Assembly: GCA_026389025.1 (NCBI GenBank)
Contig: JAPLIQ010000007.1
Location: 1-57,140, forward strand
Direction: 5' to 3'
DNA: 57,140 nt
Source: Candidatus Babelota bacterium
Lineage (GTDB): Bacteria > Babelota > Babeliae > Babelales > Chromulinivoraceae
Under the pieces are notes generated by a model. The model was not told the origin of the DNA, did no database searches, and saw only the letters and a list, made by a program, of their open reading frames with translations. The position numbers were made by a program, and so were the translations under genes. This document shows positions 1-7,699 of this stretch, in pieces. Positions within the stretch are counted from its first letter, which is position 1. Each line of letters begins with the position of its first letter.

Positions 1-215
1 AAAGCCGTGAGTAAGTGAGCCGCTAATTTTGCGAAGTAAAATTAGAAGAGGCGAATGCGAGCGTTTTCCGTAGAGATTACCCAAAGAAACCTCTTTGGGT
101 CGCATGATTCCAAAGTATGGGCGAAAGCATACTTTGGGGCCAGTCACGGCCAGAGTGACAAACAAGAGATTAAATTAAAAATTGATGTTTATATGTGGTG
201 ATCGACTGATTAAAT
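1..215. repeat. Nested palindromic repeats at left edge
   Basis: No gene is visible. Three hairpins follow each other: CTAATTTT/AAAATTAG (23-45), ACCCAAAG/CTTTGGGT (79-100) and CCAAAGTATG/CATACTTTGG (110-137). The words GTGAGCC and GGCGAATGCGAGC flanking the first hairpin are the core of the repeat family seen around 7.87-8.28 kb, here split by an inserted palindrome. Positions 133-215 form a roughly 80-bp direct repeat with 8437-8514 (shared word CACGGCCAGAGTG). Confidence 0.6.
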
Positions 216-230
216 AAAGATTAAATTTAA

Positions 231-260
231 AAAGGGCACCCTTTGTTGGGGATGCCCTCT
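231..260 (-). terminator. Terminator of coiled-coil gene 1
   Basis: AGGGCA (233-238) pairs with TGCCCT (253-258); on the minus strand a run of T follows. It lies about 25 nt past the stop of the gene ending at 284. It is a diverged version of the hairpin found after the two paralogous genes (1877-1902 and 4838-4863). Confidence 0.75.
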
Positions 261-283
261 ACCAAAAACTAATACTTACTTAT

Positions 284-1708
284 CTATTCAATTGCTTCCA
301 CAGGCGCCACTGCAGCAACTACAACTTCTTTTTTACCCTGTTTTTTATGCTTTTTACCTGTCTTCTTAGCACCTTTTTTAGGGGTAACCTTTTCAGGTTG
401 CGCTGCTTGCTGCTCTACCACCAATTGCTTTTCCATATCTTTAGCCAGCTGCTGCTCTTGAGCTTTTATTGCTTCCAAATCAGCTTCTTCTTTTGCTTGC
501 AAAGCTGCTGCTTTTTTTGTGTCTTTAGCAGCTTTTAAAGCGGCTTTATCTTTAGCCAGTTGCTTTCTGAGTTCTTGAGCATGAGCTTCATCTTTTTTGC
601 GAAGTTCTTCTTGTTCTTTATCGAGCTGTTGAATTGTTTCAGAGCTTAAAAATTCTTTTGGGATTTGAGCAGTCAGTGTGCTTAAGATATTGATTTGAAG
701 TTGTCCATCAAAGTTGCTCCAGTCTGGAATTGCGGTAAGAATTTGCTCAGTGACCGGTTTGTCAAAGTTAAGATGTACTTTATTGCCGTAAAATTCCGTC
801 ACCGCTTGGGCAAGGGCTTTTTCTGCCATTTTGACGTGGCCTGATTTTTCTAAAGCGTCATACTGCTCGGTCAGTGGTTGCGTTGGATCAATTTTAGACA
901 TATCGACCATTTCAAATATTTGGTTGTCTGAATTGTCTGGTGAAGCTGTCAGGACTTCGTTAGGTTTGAGTGCAGGTTTCATAACGTTTTGGATCTCTGT
1001 TACGTCTGCTTGAAATTTCTCTTTTGCAGAGTCAACTTTTTCCTGTGTTTGCTCTGGTGTTAAAGAAGTTTCACTTTCTATAGCTTTTGTTTCATCGTGT
1101 AGTTTTTTTGAGCGAACTGGTGCCCAATGCTCGTTAAGTGCGTTTTGTTTCTCCTTGGTGCCAAGATGCGACATGTGACGAGCTAGTGCTTGAGCCTGAG
1201 ACGGGTTACGGATGCCTTGGCCGTGAGTGTTTAAAATAGATTTTGCTGATCGGTTGTTAAAAGAATCTTTGATTTGGTTGGCAAGACCATTGCTCTTCAG
1301 TGCGTGTTGTATTTTTAATGACAGTGCACTGTTTTGTGCTTTCTTGCTTAGCTTTGCCCACCAAGACGAAATAGCAGCAGCTGCTTGGATTAGTATGTTT
1401 TTTTGAGAAGTGGTCATTGTTTCTGATTTGATATCTGACGCAGCAGGTTCGTTTTCTAGAGTTGGTGTAGCCTGAACATGCACGCGCGCTGGCTCCTGAG
1501 CAACTAGTTGCTCTGCAATTATTTCACTCTTAACTTCAGCTGATTGTCCTTCAATCTGTTGCGTGGCAACGTCTTGCGCGGCAACATCTTGCGGATCACC
1601 GTGCTGTTGTTTGATTATTGGATCATGCATAACTGCAGACATTGATTGTGCTGTGAGCAGGGCGCAGAGCACGCTGCATAGTTGATAGCTTTTGATCTTT
1701 TTATTCAT
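284..1708 (-). CDS. Secreted coiled-coil protein, paralogue 1 of 3
   Basis: Family not recognised. The 474-aa product starts with a Sec signal peptide (MNKKIKSY, then a hydrophobic core ending near SMSA). A conserved block around residues 115-270 contains SWW, IKDSFNNR and IQNVMKPALKPNE, and it matches the neighbouring gene's SWWTGIKDSFNNR and IENVMKLSLKPDE. A long Lys/Glu/Ala/Gln coiled coil (about 360-440) and a very basic tail (KKGAKKTGKKHKKQGKK) follow. AAGGAACGTAAG precedes the ATG. This is the only one of the three tandem paralogues with an unbroken frame. An exported structural or host-interaction protein is inferred only from its architecture. Confidence 0.85.
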   Translation of the reverse strand: MNKKIKSYQLCSVLCALLTAQSMSAVMHDPIIKQQHGDPQDVAAQDVATQQIEGQSAEVKSEIIAEQLVAQEPARVHVQATPTLENEPAASDIKSETMTTSQKNILIQAAAAISSWWAKLSKKAQNSALSLKIQHALKSNGLANQIKDSFNNRSAKSILNTHGQGIRNPSQAQALARHMSHLGTKEKQNALNEHWAPVRSKKLHDETKAIESETSLTPEQTQEKVDSAKEKFQADVTEIQNVMKPALKPNEVLTASPDNSDNQIFEMVDMSKIDPTQPLTEQYDALEKSGHVKMAEKALAQAVTEFYGNKVHLNFDKPVTEQILTAIPDWSNFDGQLQINILSTLTAQIPKEFLSSETIQQLDKEQEELRKKDEAHAQELRKQLAKDKAALKAAKDTKKAAALQAKEEADLEAIKAQEQQLAKDMEKQLVVEQQAAQPEKVTPKKGAKKTGKKHKKQGKKEVVVAAVAPVEAIE

Positions 1709-1876
1709 CTTACGTTCCTTTTTTTAATACTTTTTAACAATGATTGAAAATGTAATTTTTTTCTATTCTTGCAAAAGTCTCTTTTTACTTGCAAGGGTTT
1801 TGTAAGTAAGCGAGCAAAAGGCCTTAATTGGATATCTTCGGGTGAAAGATTAAAAGGGTGATGAGCTTGAAAGACT

Positions 1877-1902
1877 AAAGGGCACCCGGTTGGATGCCCT
1901 TT
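1877..1902 (-). terminator. Terminator of coiled-coil gene 2
   Basis: AAAGGGCA/TGCCCTTT stem around CCCGGTTGGA, 30 nt beyond the stop at 1932. The hairpin is identical to the one at 4838-4863. Confidence 0.75.
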
Positions 1903-1931
1903 ATCGTAATGTGTGACTTTGTTTTAAATTA

Positions 1932-4478
1932 TTATTTTTTCACTTCTGGATTTTCGATTAAATTTAAGGTTTTTAATATTTGCGCAACCTTTATATTGAT
2001 ATCACTTAGTTCGCTTGATGTTCTACCATCTGATTCTGCAAAGGTCTTTAAAGATTTAAGTAATATTTCTTTATAAGCATTTTTAGCATTAGCATAGCTT
2101 TCCTGCAATGCTTTTTGGTCCTCTGGCAGCATTTCTTTAAGATTTGCTGGATTATATAAATCGTCGATTGCTTTGATGTATGGATTAATAATTTCGTTTT
2201 GTATATCTTCTACCATTACATCCACGGGTCTGTTACCGAACCAATAGGCTTTTTTTGAAGAAAGATAGGGATCGATTATATCGGATATGTGTTCATCAAG
2301 GCCTTTTTCAAGAATATTTTTTTTAACATCTTCGGCTTTAACTTGAAAATCTACTAATAATTTAGCTGAGCGTTGTTTATCTGTTTCTTGTTTCATTTTT
2401 TCTGTCTTACCTTCTGGCGCAGGTCGCTCTTCTATATCAAGCATTCTCTGTTCTTCAGTCGCGATAGAATTTTCTTCTATTGTAGTATTTCTTTTTAGTC
2501 GCTCTCTGGCAGCTGTCCGACTTGTAAGAGCCGAAGCAGAAGAAGCGTTTTCTGTTGCTTTTGCAGCAGGCGCTATTGGTTGCACAGTTTTTGCTTTAGC
2601 TAATTTAGGAGGTGAAAGCTCGTTTCTTGATTTAATTAATTCTTGTAATTTCTGAGTATCTTCTTCTGAGAAAGACTCACTTCTGATTTGAGCCTGATTC
2701 TTTTTTGCGGTTAGCGTAGTAATCTCTCTTTTGATTTCCTCTAATTTTTCACCTTTTTCTAAATCAGCCTTGCTTTTTGCATCTACTTTTGCTTTAGCGT
2801 CAGCATCAGCTTTATCCTTTACTTCAGCTGTTGCCTGATCAGCTTTATCACGAGCACTTTTGAGTTTTGCATCTGCTGTTGCTTTTCTGACACTTTCTTT
2901 AAAAGCTGCCTCTGCGTCAGTCTTGCTTTTTGCATCAGCAACATCTTTAGCTTTAGCATCAGCTTTAGCCCTTGCTTCAGCTGTTGCCCGATCAGCATCT
3001 TCACGAGCTTTTATTACTGCAGCTTTAGCTTCTGCTTGTTGTACAACTTCTTTTTCACGTGCTATTGCCTCTGCAGTTGCTTGTTTTTCTTTTGCAGTTT
3101 TTGCGTCATCATCAGCTTTATCATTTGTTTCAGATGTTGCCCGATCTGCTTCATCACGTTCTTGCTTTTCTTTTGCTGCTTTTTCTAACCTTGCGCTTTG
3201 GACATCTTTTTTAGCTCTGTCTTCTGTTTCTGTTAATTGATCCATAGCAGCTTTATCTTCTGCTGCTTTTTTCTCTAGCTTTGCCATTCTTTCTGGAGTT
3301 AAATTGACAGCAGATGCTTCTTTGATAGCTTCTTGTGCTTCGTTGTATGCATCACTTAACATAGCCTTGAAAGCGTTTACAGTATCTTGATTTCCAGTTT
3401 TTTCAGCGTTACGTGCCACCTCTAATTCTATTTCCTTTTGTAGTGATGGATTAATTTCTTCCCATTTATTACCAGTAATTGATTTTATTTGATCTGCAAT
3501 AGGTGTACTTGAGTCGTCAGTTAGTGCTTTTGTTAATCGGTCAGATACCCATGAGCTATATTTATTGGTTAGCATATCTATTGCTACACTGCCTTCTTGG
3601 CTGCCATCTTGAGCAGTACGTGTAGGAATAGCTCCCTCATTAATTAATGAGTTGTATTGAGCTGCTATCGAGTCTGTAGGAATAATTTTACTCATATCAA
3701 AAATTATAAATTGTGCTGTTGTTGAGGTTTTATTATAAGCAGTAACCAGGCCTTCATCAGGCTTTAACGATAGTTTCATAACGTTTTCTATTTCTGATTT
3801 TTCAGCCTGAAATCGATCTTGTGCTACTTCAATCTTTTTTGTTATCTGATCGCTTGTTAAAGATTTATCCTTTTTTATAGCTCTTGCTTCTGCTTGAAAT
3901 TTGTCCACTCGAACTTTCATCCATAAATCATTAAGTGCTTTTTGTCTTTCTGGAGTGCTAAGATCTTTCATTTTATCTGCAAGAATTTTATCTTGAGATT
4001 CGTTGCGAACTCCTTCAGCATGGTTGCTTAGTAAAGATTTAAGATTTCTATTGTTGAAACTATCTTTTATGCCAGTCCACCAAGATGAAATTCCTTCTTT
4101 TGCATCACTGACAGATTTTGTAAATCGTGAACTACTATCATTAACGAATTTATCAAATTGTTTACTATGATGGTCTGTAAAATCTGTAAACTTTTTAAAG
4201 CCTGTAAGCTTTTCAAACATACTACTTTTTACTTCTGGTTTTATTATGATTGGAGCTTTATCTGCTTCTGAAGTTTTCTCTTCCGAAGGTTCTTTCTCAA
4301 GTTTTACGCCCGATAGTGCTTCGTAGTCAGTTTTAAGTTGAGCATCCAGCAGCTTCGGCCATAGCTTTCTCGTCTGCTTTCTGCAGAGCTTCCCGTTTTT
4401 TCGTTCGCAAGTCTTTCCCGCTACCTTCTTCTCCAACTTCAACAAAAGCATACACTGGCAGTGTTGCAAAAAGAGCAC
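1932..4478 (-). CDS. Secreted coiled-coil protein, paralogue 2 (frameshifted body)
   Basis: Main open frame of a gene whose signal peptide lies in another frame (4333-4521). Removing one base at 4346-4347 joins them as ...AEAA-DAQLKTDYEALSG..., giving about 862 aa from the ATG at 4519-4521. The real in-frame part here therefore starts near 4346; the upstream residues (MLFLQHCQC...) look out of frame. The body has the SWWTGIKDSFNNR block shared with gene 1, a 300-residue Ala/Lys/Asp/Glu coiled coil built from degenerate ADAKAK/ATAEA heptads, and a globular C-terminus with YWFGNRPVD. Function unknown. The extra base may be a real mutation or a sequence error. Confidence 0.7.
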   Translation of the reverse strand: MLFLQHCQCMLLLKLEKKVAGKTCERKNGKLCRKQTRKLWPKLLDAQLKTDYEALSGVKLEKEPSEEKTSEADKAPIIIKPEVKSSMFEKLTGFKKFTDFTDHHSKQFDKFVNDSSSRFTKSVSDAKEGISSWWTGIKDSFNNRNLKSLLSNHAEGVRNESQDKILADKMKDLSTPERQKALNDLWMKVRVDKFQAEARAIKKDKSLTSDQITKKIEVAQDRFQAEKSEIENVMKLSLKPDEGLVTAYNKTSTTAQFIIFDMSKIIPTDSIAAQYNSLINEGAIPTRTAQDGSQEGSVAIDMLTNKYSSWVSDRLTKALTDDSSTPIADQIKSITGNKWEEINPSLQKEIELEVARNAEKTGNQDTVNAFKAMLSDAYNEAQEAIKEASAVNLTPERMAKLEKKAAEDKAAMDQLTETEDRAKKDVQSARLEKAAKEKQERDEADRATSETNDKADDDAKTAKEKQATAEAIAREKEVVQQAEAKAAVIKAREDADRATAEARAKADAKAKDVADAKSKTDAEAAFKESVRKATADAKLKSARDKADQATAEVKDKADADAKAKVDAKSKADLEKGEKLEEIKREITTLTAKKNQAQIRSESFSEEDTQKLQELIKSRNELSPPKLAKAKTVQPIAPAAKATENASSASALTSRTAARERLKRNTTIEENSIATEEQRMLDIEERPAPEGKTEKMKQETDKQRSAKLLVDFQVKAEDVKKNILEKGLDEHISDIIDPYLSSKKAYWFGNRPVDVMVEDIQNEIINPYIKAIDDLYNPANLKEMLPEDQKALQESYANAKNAYKEILLKSLKTFAESDGRTSSELSDINIKVAQILKTLNLIENPEVKK

Positions 4479-4521
4479 ACAGCATGGTAAGTGCTAGGTA
4501 ATTTTTGATATTTTTATTCAT
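4333..4521 (-). CDS. Signal-peptide fragment of paralogue 2
   Basis: Begins at the ATG at 4519-4521 behind AAGGGG (an in-frame TTG lies further up at 4539). It encodes MNKNIKNYLALTMLC, a hydrophobic core ending LPVYA, then a charged stretch ending AEAAGCST-stop. The N-terminus closely matches paralogue 3 (MNKNHQKHLALSLLCALFAT). It is in a different frame from the 1932-4478 body, needing a +1 shift (one surplus base) near 4346. It is the 5' end of the same gene, not an independent peptide. Confidence 0.65.
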   Translation of the reverse strand: MNKNIKNYLALTMLCALFATLPVYAFVEVGEEGSGKDLRTKKREALQKADEKAMAEAAGCST

Positions 4522-4556
4522 TTTTAGCCCCTTTTTCAATCGTATTTTATAAAATA

Positions 4557-4722
4557 TTGAAAATATAATTTCTTACAGTGTGCCCAAAGCCCTATGCCGG
4601 TTGCAAGAGTTTGTTGAAGTTTGTAAGCCAAAAGCAGCTTTCGTTGTTTGATTTTTAGTAGTTTTAATGCCACTAGATCGCGCAAGGCGGTCAGACTTGA
4701 ATCAGTAAAAAATTAATAGAAA
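4557..4722 (-). promoter_or_regulatory. Duplicated 5' flank/promoter of paralogue 2
   Basis: Shares TTGAAAATATAATTTCTTAC and AGTGTGCC with 5901-5928, then TTGCAAGAGTTTG, GTAAGCCAAAA and GTAAAAAATTAATAGAAA further out. On the minus strand this reads ...AAGAAATTATATTTTC, with TATATT as a likely -10 element. The matching flanks show that genes 2 and 3 were duplicated together with their control region. The rest of 4522-4894 holds no gene. Confidence 0.5.
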
Positions 4723-4837
4723 TTCTTGTAGTTTTTTTGAATGTTGCTTTGAGTTGTGATGCTTTTTTCATAATGGCAGGGATTGCTTTTAATGTTTGTG
4801 ATTAAAGGATTAAAAGGTTGAATGGTTTAGACAGACG

Positions 4838-4863
4838 AAAGGGCACCCGGTTGGATGCCCTTT
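4838..4863 (-). terminator. Terminator of coiled-coil gene 3
   Basis: AAAGGGCA/TGCCCTTT stem, same sequence as 1877-1902, located 30 nt past the stop at 4895. Confidence 0.75.
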
Positions 4864-4894
4864 ATTTTAATCTGTGGCTTATTTTATAATGTTA

Positions 4895-5671
4895 TTACTT
4901 TCTCTTACTTGCTGCCTCTCGAGCTATTTTTAGTCTGTATGTGCTTGCTGCTTCAGGGTATTTATTATTAAGCTCTTTTTCTAAGGCATTGTATTCCCTA
5001 GAAAGTTTCCCATAAGATTCTACTGCCGCTTTTACCGTGTCTTGTTGCATGCGATAGCTCCGTGCAATTCCGAATTCATGAGTATTTTTTAATTTTTGGA
5101 AATCTTCATTATCTTCAAGTGATTCTTCGAATGCCTGTTCTTCGGTTAATCTCATGGCTCTAGGATCGCCTTGTCTCCAGTAAGCACCTTCTTCGCTATT
5201 CCAGTACTGTTTAAACCTTGCTGCTTTGCTTTTCTTAACGTTTTCTAGGTTTAGACTTGATTCATTTCGCTCGTCAGAATAGGTGTCCGATTTTTTCATC
5301 TCACTGTTTTTTAAATTTTCAGCAGCATCTAGTTTTGTCTTCATTTCAGTCAATCTGCTCACAAGATTTTCAGCAGCTTCAGCTTTATCAGCTTCAGTGG
5401 TTGGCTTAAATGATTCTGGAGATATTTCTATTGTCGTAGACTTTACAGGTATAGATTCTTTTTTAGAACCTTCAGCAGCTTTAGAAGCTTTAGCATTAAC
5501 TTTTTTAATTTCCTTTATTGCATCTATAATTTCTTCCTTGTTCTCTTCAAGAGCAGGATCTTCTTTTGCATCATTTAGTTTTTTATTTAAAATATCCCTA
5601 TCGAGCTCAGAAAGATTAGAAATAAACTTATGATCCATTGCTATGGAGTCCAAAACCGTTTCAACTGACAT
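4895..5671 (-). CDS. Secreted coiled-coil protein, paralogue 3 (frameshifted body)
   Basis: A 258-aa open frame, Lys/Glu/Ala-rich and mostly helical, with a C-terminal YWRQGDPRAMRL segment followed by long helices. Reading upstream of its first ATG the same frame stays open (AAKLDLSQ-MSVETV...) to about 5756. A -1 shift therefore fuses it to the signal-peptide frame 5683-5874, for about 326 aa in all. The direction is opposite to the shift in paralogue 2. It lacks the SWW/FNNR block of genes 1 and 2, so it is linked to them by N-terminus, 5' flank and terminator rather than by its body. Confidence 0.7.
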   Translation of the reverse strand: MSVETVLDSIAMDHKFISNLSELDRDILNKKLNDAKEDPALEENKEEIIDAIKEIKKVNAKASKAAEGSKKESIPVKSTTIEISPESFKPTTEADKAEAAENLVSRLTEMKTKLDAAENLKNSEMKKSDTYSDERNESSLNLENVKKSKAARFKQYWNSEEGAYWRQGDPRAMRLTEEQAFEESLEDNEDFQKLKNTHEFGIARSYRMQQDTVKAAVESYGKLSREYNALEKELNNKYPEAASTYRLKIAREAASKRK

Positions 5672-5682
5672 TTGTGATAGGT

Positions 5683-5874
5683 CTAGTTTTGCCGCTGAAC
5701 GACGTAATCCCGTTGCTTGGTTTCTTGCTTCTTGTTGTTTTTTGAGGGTTCTTTTCTAATTTCAACAGGTTTAGTTTCAACAGGTTCATATCCCTCAGGT
5801 GCAAGCACCGGCAATGTTGCAAAAAGTGCACACAGTAAGCTTAAGGCTAAGTGTTTCTGGTGATTCTTATTCAT
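5683..5874 (-). CDS. Signal-peptide fragment of paralogue 3
   Basis: 63 aa: signal peptide MNKNHQKHLALSLLC, core ending LPVLA, then a charged linker (VETKPVEIRKEPSKNNKK) and a stop. GGAGATAAA precedes the ATG. The frame contains AAAAAAC at 5743-5737 positioned as A-AAA-AAC, which is a classical -1 slippery word; the body frame is exactly -1 from here. A lost base in the A run would look the same. Confidence 0.65.
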   Translation of the reverse strand: MNKNHQKHLALSLLCALFATLPVLAPEGYEPVETKPVEIRKEPSKNNKKQETKQRDYVVQRQN

Positions 5875-5900
5875 TTTATCTCCATTTTTTTCAGAGTGTT

Positions 5901-6068
5901 TTGAAAATATAATTTCTTACAGTGTGCCGTAAACGTAGAGCGGCTTGCAAGAGTTTGATGAATCTGTAAGCCAAAATTTAGGATAGATCGTTTAGTTGAA
6001 GTGTCTCTTGTGAGCCTTTAGAATTTAAAAATAACTTTTGTGATCATAGGTAAAAAATTAATAGAAAA
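5901..6068 (-). promoter_or_regulatory. Duplicated 5' flank/promoter of paralogue 3
   Basis: Counterpart of 4557-4722, with the same TATATT-like -10 on the minus strand and the conserved GTAAAAAATTAATAGAAA at the far end (6053-6068). The rest of the gap to 6146 carries the divergent promoter of the next gene. Confidence 0.5.
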
Positions 6069-6119
6069 AATATAAAGCCTGTGGTAGCTTGCTGTGATCA
6101 AATCGCACAATAGTGTGCA

Positions 6120-6125
6120 TATAAT
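6120..6125 (+). promoter_or_regulatory. TATAAT -10 box
   Basis: Perfect TATAAT preceded by TGTGCA, 22 nt before the ATG at 6147. No clear -35 is seen, so it may depend on the upstream TG. Confidence 0.5.
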
Positions 6126-6146
6126 TTACCTTAAAGGAGTTTTAAC

Positions 6147-6662
6147 ATGGTAAAAGTTCAAAAAAATTCAATGGTTTTAGCGGCAGTCGTATGTTTGGTT
6201 GGCCAAGCTCAAGCGATGGACAGAGAAATCGTAAAAGGCTTAGCAGTAACTTCAGTAGCAATTTGTGCAGTTGAATCAGCGCGCAGCGCAGTGCAAACTA
6301 GAACAATTGGACTAGGTAACTTGCCTTTCAGCATTCAACGTGAAGTAAGACCTACAGCTGTGATGCCAAGTAACGCTTCTGTCGAAACTTTGAAATTCAA
6401 CAAAGAAAATGGTTCGCAAGAAACTAAAATGATAGATGTTCCAACTCTTGCTGTTACAGCATCAAAACGATTCCTTGGTGTTAACGTTGGTCATGTAACA
6501 GTCGGTGTAAACTTTCCAGAAAACGGTTCAGTTTTGTCAAAAGTTTTAGCAACTGAAGCACACGTGGAAGGCATTAACGTAGAAGCAGTTTTAAAAGTTG
6601 GCGCAGCATATCTCGCTTACGCACAATTAGCTCCTAAAGTAGCTGCACTTTTAAAAAAATAA
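6147..6662 (+). CDS. Secreted protein of unknown function
   Basis: 171 aa. A signal peptide (MVKVQKNSMVLAAVVC..., probable cleavage after AQA) is followed by a short hydrophobic Ala/Val stretch and a C-terminal Ala-rich hydrophobic segment (VGAAYLAYAQLAPKVAALL), possibly membrane-associated. AAAGGAG precedes the ATG. It is monocistronic, bounded by a promoter and a strong terminator. No family recognised. Confidence 0.85.
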   Translation: MVKVQKNSMVLAAVVCLVGQAQAMDREIVKGLAVTSVAICAVESARSAVQTRTIGLGNLPFSIQREVRPTAVMPSNASVETLKFNKENGSQETKMIDVPTLAVTASKRFLGVNVGHVTVGVNFPENGSVLSKVLATEAHVEGINVEAVLKVGAAYLAYAQLAPKVAALLKK

Positions 6663-6681
6663 CTTGATATCAATGTATTGA

Positions 6682-6718
6682 AAGAAGGTTGCCCTCGTGG
6701 TGACCTTCTTTTTTTTTG
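6682..6718 (+). terminator. Rho-independent terminator
   Basis: AAGAAGGT/ACCTTCTT stem with the loop region TGCCCTCGTGGTG, then nine T. Confidence 0.9.
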
Positions 6719-6793
6719 TTGAATTGAAAGATTCACATTTGCGCAAAGAGTACGCAATCGATATCATGTATTAATATCTGTATCTATTTTTGC

Positions 6794-7342
6794 ATGAAAG
6801 AATCTATGATTTTAACGTTTGCTTCATGTATCTCGCTCAGCCGGATTGCGCTGACACCTTTTATAATCTATTCATTTGTGCAGGGTTATTACAGCCTTGG
6901 GTTTGTTTTATTTTGCGCAGCGGTGTTGACAGACCTTGTGGATGGGTTTGTAGCTCGTAAATTCAATCAAGAGTCACGGTTTGGACAAATGCTTGATCCG
7001 GTCGCTGATAAAATTCTTTTAACGAGTGTGATGTTTACACTTCTGACAACGATGCAGCGTCCAACTGTTTTTAGTTTGTGTGTCTGGTTTTTAATTGCAA
7101 AAGAGTGTGTGCTTTTGATCGGTGGTGGACTTTTAATGTGGCAACGCAATACGTTTATTAAACCATCAGCTCTTTCCCGGTTTGTTAGTTTGTGCGAAAT
7201 TATCCTCGTTGTAGCACTTTTAAGCAGCAAAGTTTTTAATGTACATATTTCAATTGTCGTAGTGTACGGACTTCTGGTGTTCAACGTTTTCATATCAACA
7301 GTCTTGCTCATGTGGTACACAAAATTAATTGCTCAAAAATAA
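6794..7342 (+). CDS. pgsA: CDP-diacylglycerol--glycerol-3-phosphate 3-phosphatidyltransferase
   Basis: Membrane enzyme that makes phosphatidylglycerophosphate from CDP-diacylglycerol and glycerol-3-phosphate, the committed step to phosphatidylglycerol. The complete CDP-alcohol phosphotransferase signature is present: D47-x2-D50-G51-x2-A54-R55-x8-G64-x3-D68-x3-D72. There are several hydrophobic helices and the length (182 aa) is normal for PgsA. No ribosome site precedes the ATG at 6794; the ATG at 6806 has a weak GAAAG and may be the true start. Other CDP-alcohol transferases share the motif, so substrate assignment rests on length and layout. The stop overlaps the ribosome site of the next gene. 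Confidence 0.85.
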   Translation: MKESMILTFASCISLSRIALTPFIIYSFVQGYYSLGFVLFCAAVLTDLVDGFVARKFNQESRFGQMLDPVADKILLTSVMFTLLTTMQRPTVFSLCVWFLIAKECVLLIGGGLLMWQRNTFIKPSALSRFVSLCEIILVVALLSSKVFNVHISIVVVYGLLVFNVFISTVLLMWYTKLIAQK

Positions 7343-7350
7343 GGAACTTT

Positions 7351-7680
7351 ATGAAACGTCTGCTGTTTTTTTTGATGGTAAGTTTTTCCCCTGTCAAAAC
7401 TCAAGAATCAATTTTTAAAGTAAAACAACCGAAACAAAATACATCGCAATTGAAAAATGAACTTGGCAGTGGGTTGCAAGATTTGCTCCAACAATGCACT
7501 AAGTCTGTGCGAAAAATAACTGAACTGATTGATGACATTGTGCTGCATGCAAAAGAATTGACTGGCGAGCAAGATGGTGCATTTGCAACGAGTGATAAAG
7601 AACAGTTAAAGGTGCATTTGAAAAAGGTGCATGATATGCAAAAGTTGTTGGTTAGTATTGAAAAAGAGTTGCAGTTGTAA
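7351..7680 (+). CDS. Small secreted helical protein
   Basis: 109 aa from the ATG at 7351, chosen because AAGGAACTTT precedes it and because it removes an unlikely overlap with pgsA. A signal peptide (MKRLLFFLMVSFSPVKTQ) is followed by helical sequence with Gln/Leu/Lys heptads (LQDLLQQCTKSVRKI; KKVHDMQKLLVSIEKEL). It is probably co-transcribed with pgsA. Function unknown. Confidence 0.75.
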   Translation: MKRLLFFLMVSFSPVKTQESIFKVKQPKQNTSQLKNELGSGLQDLLQQCTKSVRKITELIDDIVLHAKELTGEQDGAFATSDKEQLKVHLKKVHDMQKLLVSIEKELQL

Positions 7681-7699
7681 TTTGGTGTGTGGTTGTTGC

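Noticed and set aside
2860-3240. 126-codon Ala/Ser-rich frame opposite coiled-coil gene 2
   Set aside because: It mirrors the Ala/Lys/Glu codons of the real gene on the other strand.
6967-7320. 117-codon frame opposite pgsA
   Set aside because: Antisense shadow of a gene with an intact family motif.
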